Position numbers and translations under genes: made by a program. Below are positions 53,565 through 61,605 of a stretch of 64,000 bases of DNA, one piece after another. The stretch's first letter is position 1. Each line of letters begins with the position of its first letter. The notes below the pieces were generated by a model. That model had not been told where the DNA came from. It made no database searches and worked only from the letters and a program-made list of their open reading frames with translations. Source of the DNA: Actinoplanes sp. L3-i22 (GTDB lineage: Bacteria; Actinomycetota; Actinomycetes; Mycobacteriales; Micromonosporaceae); the NCBI RefSeq assembly GCF_019704555.1, contig NZ_AP024745.1:7882501-7946500 (forward strand), given 5' to 3'.

Positions 53565-54889
53565 AACGTCTCCTGGCCGTTCTGCCCCTGCTCCTCGCCC
53601 TGCTCGGCCCCGCCCCGGCGCGGGCCGCCACGGTCACCCACTACACCGGCACGCTCGCCGACGGCGCGACCTGGATCGCCGACGTCCCGGCCGGCTGGCA
53701 CGGCACGCTGATCCTGTTCAGTCACGGCTTCGGCACGCTGACCGCGGCCGACGCCCCCTCCCCGGCGGCCGGGCAGGCGCTGCTCGACCGCGGGTACGCG
53801 CTGGCCGGGTCCTCCTACGACCCGCACGGCTCGCTGTGGGCGCTGGAGAGCGCGGCCCGCGACCAGTTCGCGACGCTGGCCGCCGTCGAGCGGATCATCG
53901 GGCCGGCCCGGGTCACGATCGCCTACGGCCAGTCGATGGGCGGCCTGGTCAGCACCCAGGAGGCCGAGCACCCGCGCGGCGGCCTGGACGCGGCGGTCTC
54001 CACCTGCGGGCTGCTCGGCGGCGGCATCGACCTGAACAACTACCAGCTCGACGGGGAGTACGCGCTGTCCCGGCTGCTCGCGCCGGACCAGGACATCCCG
54101 CTGGTGAACTACGCGTCCCCGGCCGACGGCGCGGCGGCGGCGAGCCGGCTCGTCGCGGTGGCGGCCGCGGCCCGGGAGACGGCGGCCGGACGGGCCCGGG
54201 TCGCGCTCGGGACCGCGCTGCTGAACATGCCGACCTGGTCGGCGGCGCAGGCCACGCCGCCGGCCGACGCGGCGGGGATCGCGCAGGCGCAGTACGACTG
54301 GTTCGCGGCCGCGGCGCCGTTCATCATGCCCGCGCGCTACTTCATCGAGCTCAGCGCGGGTGGCAACGCGTCCTGGAACACCGGGGTGGACTATGCCGCG
54401 CTGGTGGCCCGATCGCCGTACCGGGAAATGGTCGTGACCCTGTATCGCGCGGCGGGCCTGGACCTGCGCGCGGACCTGGCCGACCTGACCCGGCACGCCT
54501 CGGTGCGCGCCGACCGCGCGGCCGTCGCCGACCTGACCCGCAGCTCGACGGTGACCGGGCGGCTCGGCGTGCCGATGCTGACCATGCACACGATCTACGA
54601 CCAGCTGGCGCCGGTGGAGTTCGAGAACCGCTACGCCGCGCAGGCGCGGACCGGGCTGCTCCGCCGGTCCTACGTGGCCCGGCGCGGGCACTGCGCGTTC
54701 ACCACGTCCGAGCAGATCGCCGCGATCCAGGCCGCCGAGCACCGGGTGCGCACCGGCCGCTGGGACGACACCGCGACCACGGCCGGCCTGCAGCGGGCCG
54801 CCCTGGACCTGAATCTCGGCGACAGCCCGGCGTTCACCGACTTCCGCCCCGGGCCACTGGTCAGCCACCGGCGCACCGACAAACTGTGA
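53561..54889 (+). CDS. Secreted alpha/beta hydrolase coupled to Liv importer
   Basis: A 442-residue exported enzyme. The signal peptide ends at ARAATV (about residue 23). The hydrolase core has LILFSHGFG (oxyanion strand), the nucleophile elbow AYGQSMGGLVS, and a late His in RRGHCAFTTSEQ that would complete the triad; the acid is probably in the TIYDQLAPVEFENR region. The GTG start overlaps the LivM stop by 4 nt. An extracellular esterase or amidase whose product the Liv system imports is the natural reading. Last gene of the operon; substrate unknown. Confidence 0.83.
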   Translation: MKRLLAVLPLLLALLGPAPARAATVTHYTGTLADGATWIADVPAGWHGTLILFSHGFGTLTAADAPSPAAGQALLDRGYALAGSSYDPHGSLWALESAARDQFATLAAVERIIGPARVTIAYGQSMGGLVSTQEAEHPRGGLDAAVSTCGLLGGGIDLNNYQLDGEYALSRLLAPDQDIPLVNYASPADGAAAASRLVAVAAAARETAAGRARVALGTALLNMPTWSAAQATPPADAAGIAQAQYDWFAAAAPFIMPARYFIELSAGGNASWNTGVDYAALVARSPYREMVVTLYRAAGLDLRADLADLTRHASVRADRAAVADLTRSSTVTGRLGVPMLTMHTIYDQLAPVEFENRYAAQARTGLLRRSYVARRGHCAFTTSEQIAAIQAAEHRVRTGRWDDTATTAGLQRAALDLNLGDSPAFTDFRPGPLVSHRRTDKL

Positions 54890-54953
54890 AATCCGCGTTG
54901 ACTTAACCGCACGAACGTATCGTGACCAGGCCTTGAGGCCCTACAGTACGGCG

Positions 54954-55271
54954 GTGGCAAAGATAGATATCAAGAACAGTGGCGATGGATGGTTGGTCGT
55001 GTGGCTCGAGCCGCTCGGCGAGGACCGCTGGCTCAAGCCCGGCGAGAAGTTCCAGATCCAGGACGACTACGCGGGCCCCGAGTCGCCGTTCACGATCGAC
55101 CACTGGTTCGACCGGGACGACCGGGCGGCCGGGATCGAGCACCTGTCGGTCTGGGTGGAGTACGGCGACCTCTACGCCAAGGTCACTGACGAGACCGGCT
55201 CGGTGATCGAGTGCGGGCACCAGCGTCCGTCCGACGTCGACCACAAGTGGGCGGACGCCCGCGAGCGGTAG
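54954..55271 (+). CDS. Small hypothetical protein
   Basis: A 105-residue, acidic and Trp-rich soluble protein: VAKIDIKNSGDGWLVVWLEPLGEDRW, then SPFTIDHWFDRDDRAAG. No recognised family. Start GTG 54954; an upstream ATG (54933) is in frame. It lies 14 bp before the class V aminotransferase-like gene, so they may be co-transcribed. A TTGACT-like -35 occurs at 54898. Confidence 0.65.
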   Translation: MAKIDIKNSGDGWLVVWLEPLGEDRWLKPGEKFQIQDDYAGPESPFTIDHWFDRDDRAAGIEHLSVWVEYGDLYAKVTDETGSVIECGHQRPSDVDHKWADARER

Positions 55272-55285
55272 GAGACACTGTCGCC

Positions 55286-56485
55286 ATGGTCCTCGACGTG
55301 ACGGCACTCCGCGCCCACTTTCCCTCCCTTGATCACGGCCTGGCGTTCTTCGACGGGCCGGGCGGCAGCCAGACCCCGCGACCGGTCGCCGAGGCGATCG
55401 TCGCGACGATGACCGGGCCGCTGTCGAACCGCGGGACGATCAGTTCGTCCGAGCTCAACGCCGAGCGCGCGGTGACCGAGTTCCGCGCCGCCTACGCCGA
55501 CCTGCTCGGCGTGCCCGCGGCCGGCATCGTGCACGGGCGCAGCGCGACCCAGCTCACCTACGACTTCTCCCGGCACCTCGCCAAGACGTGGCGGCCCGGG
55601 GACGAGATCATCGTCAGCCGCCTGGACCACGACAGCAACGTCCGGCCGTGGATCCAGGCCGCCGAGCGGGCCGGCGTCACGGTCCGCTGGATCGAGCTGG
55701 ACCCGTCGACCGCCGATCTGGACCTGGACACCTTCCGGCCGACCGACCGGACCCGGCTGGTCGCGGTGACCGCCGCGTCGAACATCCTCGGCACCAAGCC
55801 GCCGCTGCGCCGGATCGCCGACCTGGCGCACGAGGCGGGCGCGCTGGTCTACGTCGACGGCGTGCACTACGCGGCCCATCACCTGGTGGACGTGGCGGCG
55901 CTCGGGGCGGACTTCTTCGTCTGCTCGCCGTACAAGTTCCTCGGCCCGCACTGCGGGGTCCTCGCCGCCTCCCCCGCGCTGCTGGCGACGCTCTCGCCGG
56001 ACAAGCTGGTGCCGTCGTCGAACGCGGTGCCGGAGCGCTTCGAGTTCGGCACGCTCCCCTACGAGATGCTGGCCGGCGCGACCGCCGCGGTCGACTTCCT
56101 CGCGGCCGTCGCGCCGGGCTCCGCCGAGTCCCGGCGGGCGCGGCTGACCAGCTCGTTCGCCGCGATTCACGAGTACGAGCTGGTGCTGCGGGCGCGTCTC
56201 GAGGAGGGGCTGCGCGGGTTCGGCGACGCGCTCACGATCCACTCGACGGCGGCCGACCGGACGCCGACGACGTTGCTGACCATCGAGGGCCGGGACGCGC
56301 GCGAGGCCCAGATCCACCTCGCCGGGCTCGGGGTCCTGGCGCCGGCCGGCTCGTTCTACGCCTACGAGCCGTTCACCGCGCTGAAGCTGGTCGACCCCGC
56401 GCTCCGCGTCGGCCTCGCCCCCTACAACACCGCCGACGAGATCGACCGCCTGCTGGCCGGCCTCGCGGCCTTGCTCGAGCTTTAG
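55286..56485 (+). CDS. Class V aminotransferase / cysteine desulfurase-like protein (TIGR01976-like)
   Basis: A 399-residue PLP enzyme of the NifS/CsdA-like fold type I. RGTISSSELNAER, GRSATQLTYDFSR, IIVSRLDHDSNVRPW, VYVDGVHYAAHHLVDV and the PLP lysine in VCSPYKFLGPHCG are visible. The HYAxH and YKFxGPH pattern is that of the TIGR01976 cysteine-desulfurase-like group. The active-site Cys-loop of true desulfurases is not evident, so a lyase or other role is possible. Its stop is 28 bp from the convergent amine oxidase. Confidence 0.85.
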   Translation: MVLDVTALRAHFPSLDHGLAFFDGPGGSQTPRPVAEAIVATMTGPLSNRGTISSSELNAERAVTEFRAAYADLLGVPAAGIVHGRSATQLTYDFSRHLAKTWRPGDEIIVSRLDHDSNVRPWIQAAERAGVTVRWIELDPSTADLDLDTFRPTDRTRLVAVTAASNILGTKPPLRRIADLAHEAGALVYVDGVHYAAHHLVDVAALGADFFVCSPYKFLGPHCGVLAASPALLATLSPDKLVPSSNAVPERFEFGTLPYEMLAGATAAVDFLAAVAPGSAESRRARLTSSFAAIHEYELVLRARLEEGLRGFGDALTIHSTAADRTPTTLLTIEGRDAREAQIHLAGLGVLAPAGSFYAYEPFTALKLVDPALRVGLAPYNTADEIDRLLAGLAALLEL

Positions 56486-56513
56486 ACCATTTGCGGGTAC
56501 GGCGGGTGCCCGG

Positions 56514-57746
56514 TCACCACGGCTCGGCGGCGGCGCGGATGATCTCGGTGGCCCGGGCGGCGATCTCGTCGTCCGAGCCGGTCCACAGCGTGTCCTGCCA
56601 GGGGCCGGCGAACAGTCCGACCAGGGTGGGGGTGCCGTCGGCGGCGGTCGCGTCGAGCCACTCGCTGATGCAGTTCTCGGCCGGCCCGTGCACGCGGTAG
56701 TAGCCGTGCTCGGGCCAGAACCGCCGGTCGAACCGGAGGATCACCTTCTCGACCCGGCCCGCGCCGAGGTGCGACAGCGCGGTCCGGTGGGACTCCGGCA
56801 GCGGCGGGTCGAACGTGATCGCGCCGGCCGCGAGGACCGGCAGCGGCACGGTCACGATCACCGCGTCGGCCGCCTCCCGGACCTCGCCGCCGGACACGAC
56901 CACCGTGCCGGGCTGGACGTCGATCCGGTCGACCGGCCGGCCGAGGCGGATGTCGAGGCCGGCGGCGAGGTGGGCGGTGAGCAGGCGGTAGCCGCCGACG
57001 ATCCAGCGGTCGCCCTCGCCCACGCCCGGCTCGAAGCCGTGCCGGGCGCTGAGCCAGGTCAACGGCACGCCCGCGTCCATCACGATCTCGGCGTCGGCGA
57101 GCCGGTGGATCTGATCCGGGGTCCACGGCGCCGGAGCGCGCAACCAGTCGCCGAGGACGTCGGCGACGCTCGCCTGCGGTCCGGCGGCGGCGAGGCGGTC
57201 GCGCAGGTCGTCCTCGATGCCGTGCGGGATCGGGTGGGCGTTGAGCACGAGCGGGTCGGTGAAGTCGGTGACGACCGTGGTCAGGCCCAGTCGCTCGGCG
57301 AGGCGGGCGAGCACGTTGTCGTCGTACTGCTGGAGCCAGTTGGCGCCCAGGTCGAACGCGCCGCCGGCCACGTCGACGCCGGCGGTCCGGCCGCCGATCC
57401 GGTCCCGGGCCTCCCGGATCCGCACCTGGACGCCCCGCTCGGCGAGTGCGCGGGCGGCGGCGAGCCCGGCCATCCCGGCGCCGACCACCAGGACGCCGGG
57501 GTGACCGCGTTCGATCGCCCAGGCCGCGGCGGCGAGGCCCTGCTCGTACGCGCCGTGGGTCATCCCGGCGCGGGTCGGGTGGGTGGCCTCACCGGCGATC
57601 CGCAGCCGGTCGCCGACCGGGGTGCCCAGCGCGATCCGGTCCTGCGGGGTGCCGTGCCGGCCGATCAGGCTCCACGAGCCGCGCGCCCACGGGTCCGCAC
57701 CCCAGTGCGACACCGCGGAACCGAGCAGCCTGGCCTTGATCGACAT
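56514..57746 (-). CDS. Flavin amine oxidase-like protein with circularly permuted order
   Basis: A 410-residue protein (start ATG 57746; GTG 57755 possible). Counting from the GTG, residues 16-76 (SHWGADPWARGSWS, PVGDRLRIAGEAT, THGAYEQGLAAA) are the segment that normally ends amine oxidases of the MAO/protoporphyrinogen oxidase fold. Only then, at residues 87-123, comes the dinucleotide-binding start GVLVVGAGMAGLAAARAL with EARDRIGGRTAG. The substrate domain follows and the protein ends at DEIAARATEIIRAAAEPW, where relatives would continue into the WG.DP.ARGS segment. All blocks are in one frame. FAD-dependent oxidation of an amine is expected if folded. Confidence 0.82.
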   Translation of the reverse strand: MSIKARLLGSAVSHWGADPWARGSWSLIGRHGTPQDRIALGTPVGDRLRIAGEATHPTRAGMTHGAYEQGLAAAAWAIERGHPGVLVVGAGMAGLAAARALAERGVQVRIREARDRIGGRTAGVDVAGGAFDLGANWLQQYDDNVLARLAERLGLTTVVTDFTDPLVLNAHPIPHGIEDDLRDRLAAAGPQASVADVLGDWLRAPAPWTPDQIHRLADAEIVMDAGVPLTWLSARHGFEPGVGEGDRWIVGGYRLLTAHLAAGLDIRLGRPVDRIDVQPGTVVVSGGEVREAADAVIVTVPLPVLAAGAITFDPPLPESHRTALSHLGAGRVEKVILRFDRRFWPEHGYYRVHGPAENCISEWLDATAADGTPTLVGLFAGPWQDTLWTGSDDEIAARATEIIRAAAEPW

Positions 57747-57816
57747 GGCCCGCACGGTAACAGCCCCGCCGGGCGGGCGCGGGCTACGTCCGTACCCTCA
57801 AATCGGGTCTTGGGTC

Positions 57817-58392
57817 TTAGTCGATTTTGATCAAAGACCGGGCGATGTCGCGGGCGACCGTGCTGATCTCGGCCTCGGAGGCGTTCAGCCCGCGCGAGGC
57901 CATCAGCACGATGTTGACGCTGAGCAGCGCGGCGCGGACCCGCAGCGCCTCCTCGACCGGGGCGTCCGGGCCGGTCAGGTGGTCGAACAGCTCGGTCATC
58001 TTGCCGAACGCGTTCTCCCGGCCCTTGCTCTGGTGCAGCTCGCGGACCACGTGCTGGTTGGCCATCGCGAACTTCATCGCGGCGGCGCCGCTGCCGACGC
58101 TGAGGTCGATCATGCGCTCGACGGCCTGGGCGCGCAGCTCCGGGCTGGGCGGCTGCGCGACGGCCCAGGCGACCAGCTCCTCGATCGCGTCCAGGTGGGC
58201 CTGGAAGATCGACAGGACGATCTCGTCCTTGCTGTTGTAGTGGTAGTAGAGCGCGGCCTTGGTGATCCCGAGCCGCTCGGCGATCTCGCGCAGCGAGGTG
58301 CCCTCGTAGCCCCGCTCGGTGAACAGCTCGATGGCCACCCTGCGGATCTCCGCCTTCGTGTCGGCGCCTCGCCGCTGACCTGCCGTCGCCAT
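57817..58392 (-). CDS. TetR-family regulator of the MFS efflux gene
   Basis: A 191-residue TetR. HTH at about residues 12-55 (TSLREIAERLGITKAALYYHYNSKDEI). Divergent from the EmrB/QacA-type transporter; the gap holds two similar palindromes (58430-58447, 58453-58470). Typical repressor of drug efflux, with the ligand-binding helical C-terminus. Confidence 0.93.
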   Translation of the reverse strand: MATAGQRRGADTKAEIRRVAIELFTERGYEGTSLREIAERLGITKAALYYHYNSKDEIVLSIFQAHLDAIEELVAWAVAQPPSPELRAQAVERMIDLSVGSGAAAMKFAMANQHVVRELHQSKGRENAFGKMTELFDHLTGPDAPVEEALRVRAALLSVNIVLMASRGLNASEAEISTVARDIARSLIKID

Positions 58393-58429
58393 CGCTGTCC
58401 GTCCTCCCGATGCATCACGCCGTTTGCTA

Positions 58430-58470
58430 ACTTACCGTGCGGCAAGTAGGCTACTAACCGGCCGGTAAGT
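58430..58470. promoter_or_regulatory. Two matched TetR operators
   Basis: ACTTACCG-TG-CGGCAAGT (58430-58447) and ACTAACCG-GC-CGGTAAGT (58453-58470) have the same 8-2-8 plan, each with one mismatched pair, centres 23 bp apart. They lie just before the transporter start (58494). Confidence 0.75.
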
Positions 58471-58493
58471 AAGAATACCGAAAGAAGTCCGCC

Positions 58494-60041
58494 GTGACAC
58501 AACCTGAACCCATCCGCTTCACTCACCGCGAAATCATGGTGACCATGAGCGGCCTCGTGATCGCGATGCTGCTCGCCATGCTCGACAACATGATCGTGGC
58601 ACCCGCGCTGCCCACGATCGTCGGCGACCTGCACGGCCTGAACCATCTGGCCTGGGTGACCACCGGCTACGTGCTCGCCTCCACGGTCGCCACCCCGATC
58701 TGGGGCAAGCTCGGCGACCTGCTCGGCCGGCGCGTCACGTTCCTCACCTCGATCGCGATCTTCCTGGTCGGCTCGGCACTCTGCGGCATGTCGCAGAACA
58801 TGGGCGAGCTGATCGCGTTCCGCGCGGTCCAGGGCCTCGGCGCCGGCGGCCTGATGGTCGGCGTCATGTCCGTCCTGGCCGACATCGTGCCGCCCCGCGA
58901 GCGCGGCAAGTACCAGGGCGTGATGATGGCCGTCATGCCGGTCGCGATGATCGGCGGCCCGCTGGTCGGCGGCTTCATCACCGACAACCTGAACTGGCGC
59001 TGGGCGTTCTACGTCAACCTGCCGCTCGGCCTGGTCGCGCTCGGCGTCTGCTGGTTCGTGCTGGCCAAGCTGCCCCGCGGGGCCGGCAAGGCGCGCATCG
59101 ACTGGCTCGGCGCCGCCCTGCTCAGCGTCTGGATCACCGCGTTCGTGCTGATCACCACGTGGGGCGGCAGCCAGTACGACTGGTCCTCCCCGCAGATCCT
59201 CGGCCTGCTCGCGCTGACCGTCGGCGCGTTCGTGGCGTTCATCATGGTCGAGCGCCGCTCCGCCGAGCCGATCATGCCGCTGTCGGTCTTCCGGAACCGC
59301 AACTTCGCACTGGCCGGCGCGCTCAGCCTGATCGTCGGGTTCGCGATGTTCGGCGGCATCACCCTGCTGCCCCAGTTCCAGCAGTACGTGCAGGGCGCCT
59401 CGGCCACCAACAGCGGCCTGCTGCTGATGCCGATGATGATCGCCGCGATGACGGTCTCGCTGATCGGCGGCCAGCTGATCACCCGCACCGGGCACTACCG
59501 GGCGCTGCCGATCGTCGGGACCGTCCTGATGACGGCCGGCCTGGGCCTGTTCGCCACCATGGACACCGGCACGTCGCGGTTCATGACCAGCGTGTTCATG
59601 GTCGTGCTCGGCGCCGGCATGGGCTGCCTGATGCAGACCACCATGCTGATCGCGCAGAACAGCTCGCCGATCAACGCGATCGGCGCGGCGACCGGGGCGG
59701 CCACCTTCCTGCGCAACATGGGTGGCTCGCTGGGCGTCTCGCTGCTCAGCACGATCTACACCAACCACCTGCTCGACTCGCTCGCCGACAGCGGCGGCTC
59801 GGCGGCGACCAGCACCGGCTCGGCGGCCGGGATGACGCCGGCGATGCTGCGGGCACTGCCCGAGCCGGTCCAGCACGCGTTCGCGGTGGCGGTCAGCAAC
59901 GGGATCGGCGCGGCGTTCGTCTGGGGCGCGGCGGCGGCCGCGGCCGGGATCGTGGTGGCGCTGTTCATCAAGCACGTGCCGCTGCGCGGCTTCGCGGACG
60001 CGCCGAAGCCGGCGCCGGTGGTGGCTCTGCAGGACGCCTGA
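58494..60041 (+). CDS. MFS drug transporter, DHA2 (EmrB/QacA) family
   Basis: A 515-residue, 14-helix proton antiporter with GTG start. LAMLDNMIVAPALPTIVGDL (motif D1-like), GKLGDLLGRRVTFL (motif A) and the motif C region MPVAMIGGPLVGGFITDNLNWRWAFYVNLPLG are conserved. It would export drugs or toxic metabolites across the membrane, repressed by the divergent TetR. AAAGAAG precedes the GTG. A terminator hairpin follows. Confidence 0.93.
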   Translation: MTQPEPIRFTHREIMVTMSGLVIAMLLAMLDNMIVAPALPTIVGDLHGLNHLAWVTTGYVLASTVATPIWGKLGDLLGRRVTFLTSIAIFLVGSALCGMSQNMGELIAFRAVQGLGAGGLMVGVMSVLADIVPPRERGKYQGVMMAVMPVAMIGGPLVGGFITDNLNWRWAFYVNLPLGLVALGVCWFVLAKLPRGAGKARIDWLGAALLSVWITAFVLITTWGGSQYDWSSPQILGLLALTVGAFVAFIMVERRSAEPIMPLSVFRNRNFALAGALSLIVGFAMFGGITLLPQFQQYVQGASATNSGLLLMPMMIAAMTVSLIGGQLITRTGHYRALPIVGTVLMTAGLGLFATMDTGTSRFMTSVFMVVLGAGMGCLMQTTMLIAQNSSPINAIGAATGAATFLRNMGGSLGVSLLSTIYTNHLLDSLADSGGSAATSTGSAAGMTPAMLRALPEPVQHAFAVAVSNGIGAAFVWGAAAAAAGIVVALFIKHVPLRGFADAPKPAPVVALQDA

Positions 60042-60074
60042 CCGGCCACGAGTCACGGCAGGCAAGCACGGCAG

Positions 60075-60101
60075 CGGGCGGCGATCATCGATCGCCGCCC
60101 G
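60075..60101 (+). terminator. Terminator after the MFS gene
   Basis: CGGGCGGCGATC (60075-60086) pairs perfectly with GATCGCCGCCCG (60090-60101) across a 3-nt loop, followed by TTTCCC. Confidence 0.75.
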
Positions 60102-60129
60102 TTTCCCTGCCGGCCGCGGCCCCGGCCCT

Positions 60130-60225
60130 GATGCCGGCCGCGTTTCATGCCCCGATGCCGGCCACGGCTCATGCCTCGATGTCGGTCACGGCTCATGCCT
60201 CGATGTCGGTCACGGTTCGCGCCTC
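60130..60225. repeat. 24-bp tandem array, four copies, reaching into a gene end
   Basis: Units of the form GATG(C/T)CGG(C/T)CACGG at 60130, 60154, 60178 and 60202. The last two cover the stop and final codons of the 2'-5' RNA ligase-like gene. Confidence 0.93.
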
Positions 60226-60663
60226 GGTGTCGTAGCTGCGGGCCGCAACGAAAGAGCACTCTCGGGAATCGGGGCGGCCGATCTCTGCCGGGAGCCGGTC
60301 GAGCATGTCGCCCGGGGCCCTGAGGGCCAGGCTGACGTGCGGGAACCACTCCCCCGGCGGCGGCCACGCGCCGGGCAGCGCCGACCAGACCCGCGAGTGC
60401 AGATCCCGCAGCTCGGCGGTCGGCGTCACCGGCCGGACCAGCGCCCGCCCGAGCCTGCGCACCGGCCCCAGCTCGGCGACCAGCGGCAACGTCAGCTCCG
60501 GCAGCCCGTCGAGCGACGCGGCCCGGACCACGGTCAGGTGCGGGCGATTCGTCGGGTGCCCGTGATCGGCCAGGCTCGGCAGGCCGGCATCACGAAGAAG
60601 AGCCCATTCCCGCCGTACGGCGAAATCCTGCTCTTGATCTAAAAGCAGCTCGACGGTGCGCAT
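60193..60663 (-). CDS. 2'-5' RNA ligase / cyclic phosphodiesterase family protein
   Basis: A 156-residue 2H phosphoesterase-like protein. The two HxT/S motifs are HLTVV (in RPHLTVVRAAS, about residue 42) and HVSLAL (in WFPHVSLALRAP, about 109). These act on 2',3'-cyclic or 2'-5' RNA ends in the family. The C-terminal ten residues and stop lie in a 24-bp tandem array, so the C-terminus may be length-variable. Its end to the MFS terminator is about 90 bp. Confidence 0.87.
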   Translation of the reverse strand: MRTVELLLDQEQDFAVRREWALLRDAGLPSLADHGHPTNRPHLTVVRAASLDGLPELTLPLVAELGPVRRLGRALVRPVTPTAELRDLHSRVWSALPGAWPPPGEWFPHVSLALRAPGDMLDRLPAEIGRPDSRECSFVAARSYDTEARTVTDIEA

Positions 60664-60674
60664 CCGGCGATCGG

Positions 60675-61106
60675 TCAGCCGCAGCCGTCCGCGCCGGCGA
60701 CCTTGCTCAGCAGGTGCTCGAGCTGATCGCGCTCGGCGCTGGAGAGCGCGGCGAACAGGTCGTCGTCGGCCCGCTTGAGAACCTTGTCGACCACCTCCAG
60801 CGCGGTCGCGCCCCGAGTGGTGATCCGGACGATGTGGCGGCGGCGGTCGGCCGGGTCGCGCTCGCGCGACGCGTAGCCCAGGCCTTCGAGCTCGTTGAGG
60901 ACCGCGACCAGGGCGCTCGGGTCGACGCCGAGCAGGTCGATCAGGGACTGCTGGTTCACCGGGCCGCGGGCGAGATGGCTCAGCGTGAACATGGACCGCA
61001 TGTTGAGGCGCTGAGTAGCCAGAGTCTGGCGGACGCGGGCGTCGGCCAGTGCGCCGCGGCCGGCGAGCAGCATGCCCAGTTGGACAGGTATCGCGGTCTC
61101 GGCCAT
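60675..61106 (-). CDS. MarR-family transcriptional regulator
   Basis: A 143-residue winged-helix regulator starting at ATG 61106 (MAETAIPVQLG). GPVNQQSLIDLLGVDPSALVAVLNELEGLGYASRERDPADRRRHIVRIT is the MarR recognition helix and wing. The C-terminal helix DDLFAALSSAERDQLEHLLSKV serves dimerisation. Divergent from a DoxX-like gene with a strong operator between them, and 11 bp upstream of the 2'-5' ligase-like gene on the same strand, so it may control both. Confidence 0.92.
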   Translation of the reverse strand: MAETAIPVQLGMLLAGRGALADARVRQTLATQRLNMRSMFTLSHLARGPVNQQSLIDLLGVDPSALVAVLNELEGLGYASRERDPADRRRHIVRITTRGATALEVVDKVLKRADDDLFAALSSAERDQLEHLLSKVAGADGCG

Positions 61107-61144
61107 GCCGCCATCATAGCCAGCCTCACAATTGTTGCCCTCCA

Positions 61145-61172
61145 TAAATCGTTGTAGGCTTCCAACGATTTA
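61145..61172. promoter_or_regulatory. Candidate MarR operator, 10-bp perfect arms
   Basis: TAAATCGTTG (61145-61154) and CAACGATTTA (61163-61172) around an 8-nt spacer, between marR and the DoxX-like gene. Confidence 0.75.
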
Positions 61173-61214
61173 CACAGAGCCATGGTTTCTTTGATGCCAT
61201 CGTTGGAGGCTGTC

Positions 61215-61565
61215 ATGTTTCTCGCCTACGCCATCGTCGGCGGCCTGTTCGGGCTGGCCAACATCAACTCCGCCGTCGCGAAGATCCGCGGCGTGGAACG
61301 GGTCACCGGCGTGCTGTCGGCCGCAGGGGTGCCGAGATCCTGGTTCGTGCCACTGGCGCTGCTGAACATCGCCGGTGGGCTCGGCCTGCTGATCGGGATC
61401 CTGTGGCGGCCACTGGGTGTCGCCGCGGCGGTCGGGCTGGTTCTCTACTACGCCGGCGCGGTGATCACGCACGCGCGGGTCCGCGACGTCAAGGGCATGC
61501 CGCTGCCGGCCGTGCTGCTCGCGTTCGCGGCGGTCACGCTCGCGCTCGCCGTCGCCTCGGCCTGA
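61215..61565 (+). CDS. DoxX-like small membrane protein
   Basis: A 116-residue protein starting at ATG 61215 (MFLAYAIVGGLFGLANI) with GGAGG 5 nt upstream. Four helices typical of the DoxX-like family (AVAKIRGVERVTGVLSAAGVPRSWFVPLALLNIAGGLGLLIG; ALAVASA at the end). The family is linked to thiol/quinone stress and redox proteins, role uncertain. Controlled, by inference, by the divergent MarR. Confidence 0.87.
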   Translation: MFLAYAIVGGLFGLANINSAVAKIRGVERVTGVLSAAGVPRSWFVPLALLNIAGGLGLLIGILWRPLGVAAAVGLVLYYAGAVITHARVRDVKGMPLPAVLLAFAAVTLALAVASA

Positions 61566-61605
61566 GCACGCGGCTTTGCCGCGCAGCGGTCAGAAGGCGT
61601 AGCGG

